From assembly GCA_030432195.1 (NCBI GenBank), contig JAUIHE010000005.1, positions 1 through 53,907 of the forward strand: a stretch of 53,907 bases of DNA, in the 5' to 3' direction. Below the pieces are notes generated by a model. It was not told where the DNA came from and did no database searches. It worked only from the letters and a program-made list of their open reading frames with translations. Both the position numbers and the translations under genes were made by a program. The DNA comes from Alphaproteobacteria bacterium (GTDB lineage: Bacteria > Pseudomonadota > Alphaproteobacteria > UBA7985 > JAUIBT01). Positions 28,180 to 36,898 of this stretch are shown piece by piece; positions within the stretch are counted from its first letter, which is position 1; the number at the start of each line of letters is the position of its first letter.

Positions 28180-30132
28180 CTACTTATAGTAACCTGCCTC
28201 TTGAACGCGCGCATGGCGTTCAGGATCCAACCACCAAGACCCAAGACCGAGGCCGTAGGTCGGCTTGGTGTCTGGCTTGCCGAAGCGATCCCAGAACAAG
28301 AAACGATCGATATCAATGTACCATTCGAACAGACCCGGATAGTCCCACTTCAGGATATAGTCCAAAGCGCGCGCATGGGCGGTCAGCTCTTCATAAGTCT
28401 CGGCTTTCAACAAGTCTTCAATGATGCCGTCCACCACCGGGTTCTTCATCGCGGTCAGGTTCCAAGACAAGGGCACGTCAGCGAACTCGCTGCCCCAGCG
28501 CCGCCGCTGCTCCTCACCAGGGTAGAAGGAGTTTGAATAGGAAATCGAGGTGATATCAAAGTTGCGATCGCGCACCCGCGACAGCCAAGATTGGGTGTCG
28601 ATCCGCTTCAAGTTGGCGTCCACGCCCAAGCGCTGCAGGTCTTGCACCAGCGGGCCCAGAATGGAATCGAAGTTGTCGGAATAGAAGACAAACTCCATGG
28701 CCAGGCGCTCACCGGTTTCCTTGTGAATGAGCTGTCCGCGCTTATCGCCGCTGCGCGCGATTTCATAGCCCGCAGCTTGGAAGTCCTCCAACGCCAGTTT
28801 CAGGCTCGCCGCGTTGTTCTGACTACCGTCGGTCTTGGGCAGCGCCCATTCTTCTGTGAAGATCAGCGGATTAATCTGGTCCTTGTATTGGTTCAAGATT
28901 TCTAAAGTGCGTCCGCTCGGCAGACCGTCCGCCCGCAGGTCGCTGGTGTTGGTGAACAGAGAATCCGCGCGGGTATAGGCGTCAAAGAACAGGGTCTTGT
29001 TGGTCCACTCGAAATTGAATAGACGGTTGACCGCCCGGCGCACCCGCCAGTCCTGTAGCTGCGGACGGTTGTAGTTGAAGACCATGGTTTGGAAAGTCTG
29101 CGGTTCATTGTCGGGCGAGGGCGCCTTGATCATATAGCCTTCATCCAGGGGCTTGAGCTGACCAGGCTCGTATTCGGTGGCCCAAGCTTTAGAGCGGTTT
29201 TCAACCCAATAATCGAACTCGCCCGCCTTAAAGGCGATGCGCATGACGGTTGCGTCGCTGTAATATTCGTCGCGCTGAACATCGAAGTTGTTCAAGCCGA
29301 CATTGATCGGCAGGTCTTTGCCCCAATAGTTGGGATCGCGCTGCCATTCTACATAGCGGTTGGCTTCAAAGTCGGTCACCAGATAGGGGCCTGAACCCAA
29401 GGGCACGTCCAATGAGGTCTCCAGGAAGTCCCGGCCTTCCCACCAGTGCGCGGGCAAGATGGGCAAGCTGGCGGCGACCAACGGGAATTCGCGGTTGGTT
29501 TCACCTTCCTTGATGCGGAAGGTCACCGTGTGATCGTCGATTTTTTCAACCGAACCCACCTGCTCATAGGACGAAGCGTAGATCGGCGCCGCCTTGCTGG
29601 TCATGGCTTCATAGCTGAAGATCACATCATCGGCGGTGATGGGGGTGCCATCGGAAAACTTGGCCTCTGGGCGCATATAGAAGGTGATCCAGGTCCGATC
29701 TTCTGGCCATTCCATGGTATGCGCGATCAAGCCGTAGTAGGTGCCCTTCTCGTCCGAAGAGCCCGACATCAAAGTTTCGGTGATGCCCGACATGCCAGCA
29801 GCGGTATCGCCCTTGTCGGTCCAAGGATTGAGGTTATCAAAGCCGCCCAAGCGAGAAATGCGCAGCGTGCCGCCTTTGGGCGCATCGGGATTGACCCAAT
29901 CAAAATGCTGGAAGTCCACCGGGTACTTGGGCTCTTCAAACAAAGTGAAGGCGTGGCTCTTGTGAATGACCTGATCTTGAGCAAAGGCTTGCGAGCCCGT
30001 TGCCATCGGGAAGACCAGGGCCGTCAAAACGAGAGTCATTGCTATGGCGGGCAACGCGGCAAGCCCTGGGGCTTTGGCCAGCTGTCGGTTTCCTCGCCGT
30101 GATCGCGTGAGCGCGCCAAATGAAGTCAGCAT
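28180..30132 (-). CDS. yejA: Extracellular solute-binding protein YejA (peptide ABC transporter)
   Basis: From the ATG at 30132 (AAGGAG seven bases upstream) the protein has 650 residues. The ORF track extends 119 codons further into the cytochrome gene and is not credible. A signal peptide ends at SQAFAQ. The SBP family 5 fold is seen in YPVDFQHFDWVNPDAPKGG, which is characteristic of the YejA branch, and in FKAGEFDYWVENRSKAWATEY. It captures oligopeptide-like ligands in the periplasm and hands them to YejBE. It is the first gene of yejABEF. Confidence 0.94.
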   Translation of the reverse strand: MLTSFGALTRSRRGNRQLAKAPGLAALPAIAMTLVLTALVFPMATGSQAFAQDQVIHKSHAFTLFEEPKYPVDFQHFDWVNPDAPKGGTLRISRLGGFDNLNPWTDKGDTAAGMSGITETLMSGSSDEKGTYYGLIAHTMEWPEDRTWITFYMRPEAKFSDGTPITADDVIFSYEAMTSKAAPIYASSYEQVGSVEKIDDHTVTFRIKEGETNREFPLVAASLPILPAHWWEGRDFLETSLDVPLGSGPYLVTDFEANRYVEWQRDPNYWGKDLPINVGLNNFDVQRDEYYSDATVMRIAFKAGEFDYWVENRSKAWATEYEPGQLKPLDEGYMIKAPSPDNEPQTFQTMVFNYNRPQLQDWRVRRAVNRLFNFEWTNKTLFFDAYTRADSLFTNTSDLRADGLPSGRTLEILNQYKDQINPLIFTEEWALPKTDGSQNNAASLKLALEDFQAAGYEIARSGDKRGQLIHKETGERLAMEFVFYSDNFDSILGPLVQDLQRLGVDANLKRIDTQSWLSRVRDRNFDITSISYSNSFYPGEEQRRRWGSEFADVPLSWNLTAMKNPVVDGIIEDLLKAETYEELTAHARALDYILKWDYPGLFEWYIDIDRFLFWDRFGKPDTKPTYGLGLGSWWLDPERHARVQEAGYYK

Positions 30133-30205
30133 TGCAGGCTCCTTTCCTTTTTGTTTGATTAATATTGAAGGAATGCGGAGCCATGACAACACGTCAATCG
30201 TGGCA

Positions 30206-30240
30206 AAAATAAAAAAGCGCCGCCCCGATAAGGGCAGCGC
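30206..30240 (-). terminator. Rho-independent terminator after the cytochrome c gene
   Basis: On the minus strand GCGCTGCCC and GGGCGGCGC form a 9-bp stem with one mismatch, followed by TTTTTTATTTTT. It ends the cytochrome transcript before yejA. Confidence 0.88.
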
Positions 30241-30307
30241 CTTTAGATGTGAGAGATCGCGAGCGGTCCAAAGACGGGCGAATCGCGATCGATTGCTCGT
30301 GAAATTG

Positions 30308-30931
30308 CTAGTTGGTGCTAGTCTCAGCCGCGCTGGCATCACCGCCTTCAGCGGCAGTTTCTTCCATTGCTGGCGCTTCAGCAGCGGGCAAGGGCAGCGG
30401 GGCATCCGACAGGGTGCGCAAGTAGGCAATGACGTTCGCGCGATCCTTATCCTTGATGCCAGCAAAGGCCATGCTGGTGCCAGAGACATAAGCCTTGGGT
30501 TTGGTCAAGAAGAGGTTCAGCTCTTCATAGCTCCACGCAACATCGGCGCGGTCCTTAAAGGCCTTGGAGTACTTGCCGAAGTCGGTTGATGCAGCGTTGC
30601 GACCGACGACGCCCCAAAGGTTGGGGGCCGACTTCAGCTTGGCACCGGGCTCGTTGACGTGGCAGTTGGTACACTTCTTGCTGAAGTAAGCTTCACCGGC
30701 GGCGACATCTGCGCTGGCCAGCAAGGGACCAATTGGCTCGGGGCCTTTGTCTACTTCTGCGACTTGCTCGCCGCCTTCTGCTCCGCCTTCAGCGACGGGG
30801 TAGTGTGCTGCTGCCTCGAAATGTCCGTGCTCGCCGAACAGGAAATCACTGGTGACAATGTTGGCGGTGACAAATACGGTGCCGCCAAGCAACAGGGCGG
30901 CTAGAATCTTGTTGCCTTCTAATGAAGCCAT
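30308..30931 (-). CDS. Membrane-anchored cytochrome c (CycM-like)
   Basis: This 207-residue protein has an uncleaved N-terminal helix (ILAALLLGGTVFVTANIVTSDFLFG), an acidic linker, a mono-haem class-I domain with CTNCH and the Met ligand in GTSMAFAGIKD, and an Ala/Glu-rich tail. It matches the CycM/cytochrome c552 type that carries electrons from the bc1 complex to terminal oxidase in alphaproteobacteria. It is divergent from pheA, with 184 bases between them; I recall such a neighbourhood as frequent in this class. Confidence 0.9.
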   Translation of the reverse strand: MASLEGNKILAALLLGGTVFVTANIVTSDFLFGEHGHFEAAAHYPVAEGGAEGGEQVAEVDKGPEPIGPLLASADVAAGEAYFSKKCTNCHVNEPGAKLKSAPNLWGVVGRNAASTDFGKYSKAFKDRADVAWSYEELNLFLTKPKAYVSGTSMAFAGIKDKDRANVIAYLRTLSDAPLPLPAAEAPAMEETAAEGGDASAAETSTN

Positions 30932-31115
30932 TGTGCATCTCTCTCTTTTATCCGTTTGCGATGGTTCTGGTTGCCGTGCAAACCCGGCCCCTCAACATAA
31001 AAGTTGTTCGGATGGGACATAGGCCTTGTAATAAGTTGATGACTTGTGGCTTTACAAGCCTTGAATGGCCACAGGCCGCCGCCTGAAGAATTTGCCGCAG
31101 GAGTAACCCCTTTAA

Positions 31116-31997
31116 ATGAACCCCTTTGCACGATCTGACGGAAAAATCGCCTTCCAAGGCCGCCCTGGAGCCAACTCTGACATGGCGTGTCGGCGATTCT
31201 TGCCCGATTGGGAGCCCGTCCCTTGCCAGTATTTTGAGGACGCTTTTGAGGCCCTAAAGTCTGGAAAGACCGATCTGGCGATGATTCCCATCGACAATTC
31301 CACCGCTGGCCGGGTCGCGGGCATCCATTCGTTACTGCCCGACTCGGGCTTTCAGATCGTCGGCGAATATTTTCTGCCCATTGAACACCAGTTGTTGGGC
31401 CTGAAGGGCGCGCGTGTCGATCAAGTCAAGCTGGTGCTGAGCCACGAGCAAGCCTTGTCCCAGTGCAAAAAGACCATGAACCGCCTGGGCTTGGAGACCC
31501 AAATCTTTTCAGATACCGCAGCGGCCGCCGAGGAAGTAGCCCGGCGCGGCGATCCCTCCTATGCCGCGGTTGCCCCTGCCCTAGCCGCTGAACTCTATGA
31601 TCTCGACATCATCGAAAGGGATGTCTTTGACCGGCGGGGCAACACCACCCGTTTCATCGTCTTGAGCCGCGAACACTTCATCCCGGACCGCGACGGGCGC
31701 GCCACCATGAGCAGCTTTGTCTTCCGCACCCACTCGACCCCGGCCTCGCTCTATAAAGCGCTGGGCGGCTTTGCGACCAACGGCATCAATATCACCAAGC
31801 TGGAGTCCTACATCTTGGACGAACGCTTTACTCAGGCGCAGTTCTACATTGATGTTGAGGGGCATTTGGAAGACAGCTCGATGCGCAACGCGCTGCTGGA
31901 GCTGGGCTATTTTTCCAGCGTCACCTTCTTGGGCACCTATGTCGCCGACCCCTTCCGCCTCAGCGGATCGCGGTCCAGCGAGCACAAAGCGCGCTAG
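31116..31997 (+). CDS. pheA: Prephenate dehydratase
   Basis: This 293-residue enzyme converts prephenate to phenylpyruvate in phenylalanine synthesis. The periplasmic-binding-like catalytic domain begins KIAFQGRPGANSD and contains IPIDNSTAGRV and the conserved NTTRF motif (RGNTTRFIVLSR). A C-terminal ACT domain (SSFVFRTHSTPASLYKAL, NITKLESYILDERFTQAQFYID) would bind phenylalanine. The ESRP motif of many ACT domains appears here as ESYI. No chorismate mutase domain is fused. Confidence 0.95.
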   Translation: MNPFARSDGKIAFQGRPGANSDMACRRFLPDWEPVPCQYFEDAFEALKSGKTDLAMIPIDNSTAGRVAGIHSLLPDSGFQIVGEYFLPIEHQLLGLKGARVDQVKLVLSHEQALSQCKKTMNRLGLETQIFSDTAAAAEEVARRGDPSYAAVAPALAAELYDLDIIERDVFDRRGNTTRFIVLSREHFIPDRDGRATMSSFVFRTHSTPASLYKALGGFATNGINITKLESYILDERFTQAQFYIDVEGHLEDSSMRNALLELGYFSSVTFLGTYVADPFRLSGSRSSEHKAR

Positions 31998-32123
31998 GGC
32001 GAGATCCGCCCGGCTCGATACCCGCAAACAGCCATGAACAGAGCTTGCGCGGTGCCAGACTAGCCAGCGCCAAAACTCAGCGCCGTTTGGGCTTGCAATC
32101 TGCGCCGCTGAGCGCGATATAGG

Positions 32124-32224
32124 GGGCGGAAGGCTGGAGCGGACGGCTCCCTCGCCAACCCGGTCAGGTCCGAAAGGAAGCAGCCGTAACGAGTTCGATC
32201 CGGGTCGAGCCAGTCTTCCACCTT
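32124..32224 (+). ncRNA. ffs: Signal recognition particle RNA (4.5S, small type)
   Basis: The universally conserved apical motif GGTCAGGTCCGAAAGGAAGC is present, followed by CAGCC. The arms GGAAGGCTGG (32128) and CCAGTCTTCC (32210) pair to close the hairpin, giving a molecule of about 100 nt. The ends are approximate. It binds Ffh for co-translational membrane targeting. Location just before dnaX is common in bacteria. Confidence 0.95.
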
Positions 32225-32255
32225 TGTAAGTCACCCGACAATTTGCGCCCGAGGT

Positions 32256-32287
32256 CGCCCTGTGCCTTTGTCGCCCTGTGCCTTTGT
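32256..32287. repeat. Two tandem 16-bp copies
   Basis: CGCCCTGTGCCTTTGT occurs twice in perfect tandem in the spacer between ffs and dnaX. Confidence 0.9.
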
Positions 32288-32357
32288 CGCGATCTGGGGC
32301 GGCAGCGCTGCGCCCTGGTGGCGCCGTAATCAGGCCAGCACAATGCCTGTGGCCGTA

Positions 32358-32383
32358 ATCGTGTGCCAGAATCGTGTGCCAGA
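32358..32383. repeat. Two tandem 13-bp copies
   Basis: ATCGTGTGCCAGA occurs twice in perfect tandem in the same ffs-dnaX spacer. Confidence 0.9.
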
Positions 32384-32530
32384 GGGGCGCCGCCTTCGGT
32401 CCCGGCGTTCCTGGCCGCAACCCGAGGTCGCGCGCTGTTTCACCAAAACCTGTCAAAAGTTGTTCGCGCGGCTCGCCAGGTCCATGCCTTGATGCTTGCC
32501 CAAGCGCCTCAGGCGTTTTAGACCGAGCAC

Positions 32531-34597
32531 ATGTCCGATGCATCCCCTACCGATTCGATGACGCTCGATAGCCAAACCACAGGTCTATTTGGCGATAGTC
32601 TGCCCGAGGCCGCGCGCGCGCCAGCCTTCCAGGTCTCAGCACGCAAATACCGCCCGCAAGGCTTTGACGAAATGATCGGCCAGGATGTGCTGGTGCGCAC
32701 CCTGCAAAACGCCATCCGTTCGGGACGCATCGCGCACGCTTTCATCATGACCGGCGAGCGCGGCACAGGGAAAACCACCACCGCCCGCATCATCGCGCGC
32801 GCGCTGAATTGCTTGGCGGGGGATGGGCCTCAGCTCAATCCTTGCGGCAGCTGCGAAAACTGCCAGGCCATCGCCCAGTCCTCGCATGTTGATGTGCTGG
32901 AGATCGACGCGGCCTCGCGCACGGGTGTGGACGATATGCGCGAAGTCATCGATTCGGTGCCCTATCGACCGGTGCAAGCGCGGTATAAGGTCTATATCAT
33001 TGACGAAGTGCACATGCTGTCCAAGAGCGCCTTCAACGCGCTGCTCAAGACGCTGGAAGAGCCGCCCGAGCATGTGAAATTCATCTTCGCGACCACCGAA
33101 ATCAACAAGGTGCCGATCACGGTGCTGTCACGCTGCCAGCGCTTTGACCTGCGTCGGGTCTCAAGCGACCTTTTGGCCCAACACTTTGCCAAGATCTGTA
33201 GCGCCGAGGCCCTCAGCGCCGATCCTGAGGCGTTGGCTTTGATCGCGCGGGCAGCAGATGGCTCGGTTCGCGATGGGCTGTCGCTGCTGGACCAGGCCAT
33301 CGCACAGAGCGAGCCCGAGGCGCAGCCGCGTTTGCAGACGCAAGCGGTCACTTTGATGCTGGGCAGCGCCGATAGTGCGGCGGTGATCGACCTGGCCGAA
33401 CTGGTCTTGGGTGGACAGGTTGCCGCCGGTCTGGATCGTTTTGACGATCTGTATGCAAAGGGCGCGCAACCCAAGCTCATTTTACGCGATTTAGCGAGCC
33501 GACTGCACTTGGCAACACGGATCAAAGTCGCCCCAGAAGCAGGGCGAGATCCAAGTCTGAGCAGCGAAGCGCAAGGCCGGGTGGCTGATTTGGCCGCGCG
33601 CCTGAGCCTACCGGCTTTGATGCGCGCTTGGCAGATTGTCAGCCAAGGCCTGGAAGCCTTTGGCAGCCGTGGCGATGCCAAGCAGCTTGGCGACATGGTG
33701 TTGATAAAGCTTGGGTATGCCGCCGATCTACCCGACCCGAAGGCGTTGGTTAAGAGCTTGACCGCTAGCGGTGGGACCGCCGGTTCAAGCCCCGGCCAGG
33801 GCGCGAGTGCCAGCCCCAGCGCCGCTAGCAGCGCGGCCCAAACTCCGGCAGGCCAAACTCCGGCGCACCAAGCGCCAACCGCCAGGTCAACCGCCGACCA
33901 GACCCCAGCATCACCTGCGCTCCCGCTAGCAAGTGCGGCGATCGCGCCAGGAAGCAGCAGCGTAGTGCAAGCTGCTGATACCGCTCAAGCGCCCGGAGCA
34001 GCGCCGTTCCCTGACCAGGCAGCAGGCGATTGGACCCAGCAGGTCGAGAGTCAGGAAATTGAAGGCCGGGAGATAGACAGCGCGGCTATTGAGAGTCAGG
34101 CGAGCGACGAACCGCCAGCGCCGCACCAGGAATCTGTGCCGCGCCAGGAATCTGTGCCGCGCCAGGAATCTGTGCCGCGCCAGGAATCTGTGCCGCGCTT
34201 TGAACCCGTGCCAGAGACCTTCGGCGCTCTGGTTGCGCTGTTCGAGAGCAAACGAAAAGCGCGCGAGACCTCGGATCTGCGCCGCAAGGTGGCCTTGGCA
34301 AACATGCAGGGCTGCCAGCTCGATTTGATTGCCAAGGCAGAGTTGCCCCGCGATTTCGCCCGCAAGCTCGCCCAACAGCTGCAAGAATGGACGGGCCAGG
34401 CTTGGGAGATTAGCATCCGACAACCAGCGCCAGGCCCAGACCTGCCGCTCAGCATTACCGAACAAGAACATGTGCGGCGTGAACAGGATCGTCAAACCGC
34501 GCTGACCCACCCCGATGTTCAAAAGGTGATGGCGGCATTTCCCAACGCAACCCTGGCCGAGGTGACGCGCTTGGCCACAAAGCCGCTTGCCCCTTGA
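32531..34597 (+). CDS. dnaX: DNA polymerase III subunit tau (DnaX)
   Basis: This 688-residue clamp-loader subunit has the AAA+ motor within about residues 35-370: Walker A GERGTGKTT, the zinc-binding cysteines with CGSCENC, Walker B YIIDEVHML and the arginine-finger SRC motif (LSRCQRFDLRR). A long Pro/Ala/Gln/Ser-rich linker follows (about residues 405-560), including four tandem QESVPR units, then a C-terminal tau domain for polymerase binding. I see no A-rich slippery heptamer, so a frameshifted gamma form is not indicated. It is followed by ybaB and recR, the classic trio. Confidence 0.95.
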   Translation: MSDASPTDSMTLDSQTTGLFGDSLPEAARAPAFQVSARKYRPQGFDEMIGQDVLVRTLQNAIRSGRIAHAFIMTGERGTGKTTTARIIARALNCLAGDGPQLNPCGSCENCQAIAQSSHVDVLEIDAASRTGVDDMREVIDSVPYRPVQARYKVYIIDEVHMLSKSAFNALLKTLEEPPEHVKFIFATTEINKVPITVLSRCQRFDLRRVSSDLLAQHFAKICSAEALSADPEALALIARAADGSVRDGLSLLDQAIAQSEPEAQPRLQTQAVTLMLGSADSAAVIDLAELVLGGQVAAGLDRFDDLYAKGAQPKLILRDLASRLHLATRIKVAPEAGRDPSLSSEAQGRVADLAARLSLPALMRAWQIVSQGLEAFGSRGDAKQLGDMVLIKLGYAADLPDPKALVKSLTASGGTAGSSPGQGASASPSAASSAAQTPAGQTPAHQAPTARSTADQTPASPALPLASAAIAPGSSSVVQAADTAQAPGAAPFPDQAAGDWTQQVESQEIEGREIDSAAIESQASDEPPAPHQESVPRQESVPRQESVPRQESVPRFEPVPETFGALVALFESKRKARETSDLRRKVALANMQGCQLDLIAKAELPRDFARKLAQQLQEWTGQAWEISIRQPAPGPDLPLSITEQEHVRREQDRQTALTHPDVQKVMAAFPNATLAEVTRLATKPLAP
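34126..34197 (+). repeat. Four tandem 18-bp copies inside dnaX
   Basis: CCAGGAATCTGTGCCGCG is repeated four times without a mismatch and encodes QESVPR four times in the flexible linker of tau. The frame is kept. Confidence 0.95.
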
Positions 34598-34691
34598 GGC
34601 GCCTGTGCTTAAGTAAGGGCAAATCCGCCGTTGGCTTTTGAGGTTCTCAGGCATTTCGGCGCGCTCCCGTCAGCAAAGGAAACGCACATCC

Positions 34692-35015
34692 ATGAAAAAT
34701 ATCGCCGGTCTGATGAAGCAGGCCCAGCAAATGCAGCAGAAAATGCAAGACCTGCAAGCCGAAGTCGAGGCCACCGAAGTTGAAGGCCAAGCCGGTGGCG
34801 GCTTGGTCAAGGCCGTGCTGACAGGCAAAGGCACCGCTGTATCCCTGTCGATTGATGCCTCGATCATGGAAGACGGTGATCTTGAGATGGTCGAAGATCT
34901 AGCTGTTGCGGCCTTCAATGACGCCAAAGCCAAGGCCGACGCTCTGATGCAGGACAAAATGAAGGACGTGACAGGCGGACTGAATTTGCCAGCGGGCATG
35001 AAGTTGCCCTTCTAA
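34692..35015 (+). CDS. ybaB: YbaB/EbfC family nucleoid-associated protein
   Basis: From the ATG at 34692 (AAAGGAA upstream) this is 107 residues: MKNIAGLMKQAQQMQQKMQ opens the N-terminal helix, VEGQAGGGLVKAVLTGKG is the family core, and helix EDLAVAAFNDAKAKADAL closes it. The small dimeric protein binds DNA. It lies between dnaX and recR as usual. The ORF track adds 18 unsupported residues. Confidence 0.95.
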   Translation: MKNIAGLMKQAQQMQQKMQDLQAEVEATEVEGQAGGGLVKAVLTGKGTAVSLSIDASIMEDGDLEMVEDLAVAAFNDAKAKADALMQDKMKDVTGGLNLPAGMKLPF

Positions 35016-35127
35016 GCGTGGCTTCTCGCAACGGCTGCCTTAATAACGCTTGTGATATCAATAGCTTAGCCTTCGAGCGAGCTCAGCAAGCACTCGTCGA
35101 TTAACGCCGAAAGCAGGCTATCAGCTC

Positions 35128-35733
35128 ATGATTAGCGATGTCGAACGCCTTATACAGTTGATGGCCAAACTGCCGGGCTTGGGTCCCCGCTCTGCCCGGC
35201 GAGCGGTGCTGGACATGATTAAAAGGCCCGAAGCCAATATGCGTCCCTTGGCGCGCGCTTTGTTGGATGTCGCCGACCGCATCAAACCTTGCGAAATCTG
35301 CAATAATATCGACACCCATAGCCCCTGTAGCCTTTGCCAGGACCCGCGTCGGCAGGCCGACGCTCTTTGCGTTGTCGCCGATGTGGCAGACCTTTGGGCG
35401 CTGGAGCGCGCGCGCGCCTTTCGCGGGCAGTATCACGTGCTCGGCGGCACCTTGTCCGCCATGGAAGGACGCGGTCCTGAGCAGTTGCATGTTGAGGGGC
35501 TTATGAAGCGCCTACAGACCGCCTCGCCAGACCGCCCCATTCGCGAAGTTATCTTGGCGTTGGGCGCGACCGTAGACGGCCAAACAACCGTCCACTATTT
35601 GCAAGATCGGCTAAAATCTTTCGACCTTGAGGTGACCGTCTTAGCGCAAGGTCTACCCGTTGGCGGTGAACTGGATTATCTAGATGATGGCACCTTGACC
35701 TTGGCTTTGCAGGCGCGTCGCCGCTACGAGTGA
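35128..35733 (+). CDS. recR: Recombination mediator RecR
   Basis: This 201-residue RecFOR-pathway protein has the N-terminal helix-hairpin-helix (LMAKLPGLGPRSARRAVL), a four-cysteine zinc finger (CEICNNID...CSLC), the Toprim domain (LCVVADVADLWALER) and a Walker-B-like C-terminus (LPVGGELDYLDDGTL). It loads RecA at gaps. Third gene of dnaX-ybaB-recR. Confidence 0.96.
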   Translation: MISDVERLIQLMAKLPGLGPRSARRAVLDMIKRPEANMRPLARALLDVADRIKPCEICNNIDTHSPCSLCQDPRRQADALCVVADVADLWALERARAFRGQYHVLGGTLSAMEGRGPEQLHVEGLMKRLQTASPDRPIREVILALGATVDGQTTVHYLQDRLKSFDLEVTVLAQGLPVGGELDYLDDGTLTLALQARRRYE

Positions 35734-35772
35734 ACTGGCGCCTTTGGCCTGGGCTTTTGCCGGGTCAACCCC

Positions 35773-35850
35773 TACGAGCTAATCCCTACTAGCCAATCCC
35801 TACGAGCCAATCCCTACGAGCCAATCCCTACGAGCCAATCCCTACGAGCC
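35773..35850. repeat. 14-bp tandem array, five copies plus a partial one
   Basis: TACGAGCCAATCCC repeats head to tail: 35773 and 35787 each have one base change, 35801, 35815 and 35829 are identical, and a partial sixth follows. It lies between the convergent recR and parB genes. There are no spacers, so it is not a CRISPR array. Confidence 0.95.
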
Positions 35851-35902
35851 GACCCATGCTGGCTGGCCGTACTGACCCGCAGCTATGCCAAGCAATCAGG
35901 CG

Positions 35903-36787
35903 TCAAGAGCCGAGTTTTGCCAGCAGCGCCTGAAACTGGTCGCCATCATTGAACAGGATGCTGACTTTGCCACGGCCGTTTTTGTGGCGCAGCTCGACCT
36001 TTAGACCCAAATAGTCCTCCAATGAGCGGCGGACCGCCTCGGTGTCCGGATCGAGCGGTCTACTGACCTTTTCTTTATTATCCGCGCCTTGCCCAGCCTT
36101 GCGTGCCGCTATGAGCGCCTCGGTCTGCCGGACGCTCAGACCCTGCTCAATCACCTGTTCGGCGAGCGCTAAAGCGTCGGGTTGACCAATCAGCGCCCGC
36201 GCGTGGCCCGCCGACAGGCTGCCGCCCGCCACCAGCTGTTGCACCGCGCTTGGCAGGTCCAAAAGGCGCAGCGTATTCGCAATGTGCGGTCGGCTCTTGC
36301 CCAGTTGTTCAGCTAGACTGGAGGCGCTGTAGCCAAAGTCGCGGACGAGCTGCCCATAGGCAGTGGCTTCGTCCATGGCGTTGAGATCTTCACGTTGGGT
36401 ATTCTCAATCAGGCCAGCTTCCAAGCACTCTTGATCGCTCAGCGCCAGGATGCGCACCGGCAGGCTGTGAACAGCAACCCGCTGTGCGGCGCGCCATCGG
36501 CGTTCACCGGCGATAATTTGAAAGCGTTCCGGGTCGTTTGGATTTGGCCGGACGACCAGCGGCTGAATGATACCAGAACTCTGGATTGATTGTGCCAGCT
36601 CCTGCAGACTGCCTTCTGGAAAATCCCGCCGAGCCTGAAAAGGCGAGGGCTCCAGGCGATCTATTGCAATCTCGGAGTGCTTTTCACCCGTATTCTTCGA
36701 TGCCGAGCTGGCTGGTTGCTCTGCTGCAAAGTCCTCGGAGAGCAGGGAAGCAAGACCGCGCCCAAGGCGTTTTTTTGAACTAGACAT
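35903..36787 (-). CDS. parB: Chromosome-partitioning protein ParB
   Basis: This 294-residue protein begins KKRLGRGLASLL, the segment that contacts ParA. The CTPase/N-engaging fold has PFQARR and GERRWRAA, followed by ENTQREDLNAMDEA and the helix-turn-helix YSASSLAEQLGKSRPHIANTL. A C-terminal dimer domain ends the protein. It binds parS and slides as a clamp. Two parS sites lie 1.6 and 3.7 kb upstream in this window. It forms an operon with parA. Confidence 0.96.
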   Translation of the reverse strand: MSSSKKRLGRGLASLLSEDFAAEQPASSASKNTGEKHSEIAIDRLEPSPFQARRDFPEGSLQELAQSIQSSGIIQPLVVRPNPNDPERFQIIAGERRWRAAQRVAVHSLPVRILALSDQECLEAGLIENTQREDLNAMDEATAYGQLVRDFGYSASSLAEQLGKSRPHIANTLRLLDLPSAVQQLVAGGSLSAGHARALIGQPDALALAEQVIEQGLSVRQTEALIAARKAGQGADNKEKVSRPLDPDTEAVRRSLEDYLGLKVELRHKNGRGKVSILFNDGDQFQALLAKLGS

Positions 36788-36898
36788 GCTGCAAAGACCT
36801 TACTTAAGGGTTGCTGGAAGGGAGGAGCCCGACGCCAGGCTGGTCGGCCGTTGGCAAAAGCCACGCAAGCAGCGCCCAGATCGCCGAAACCGCTATGG

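Noticed and set aside
29446-30102. 218-codon plus-strand ORF
   Set aside because: It lies fully antisense to yejA, whose protein is clearly recognisable.
30133-30489. 119-residue N-terminal extension of YejA in the ORF track
   Set aside because: It overlaps the cytochrome c gene and crosses its terminator. The signal peptide and ribosome site place the start at 30132.
31581-32543. 320-codon minus-strand ORF
   Set aside because: It is antisense to pheA and runs across the SRP RNA gene. The sequence has no family resemblance.
32531-34597. Programmed frameshift for a gamma subunit in dnaX
   Set aside because: No A-rich slippery heptamer with a downstream stem was found in the expected part of the gene.
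35773-35850. Possible CRISPR array
   Set aside because: The units are 14 bp and contiguous with no spacers, so it is a plain tandem repeat.
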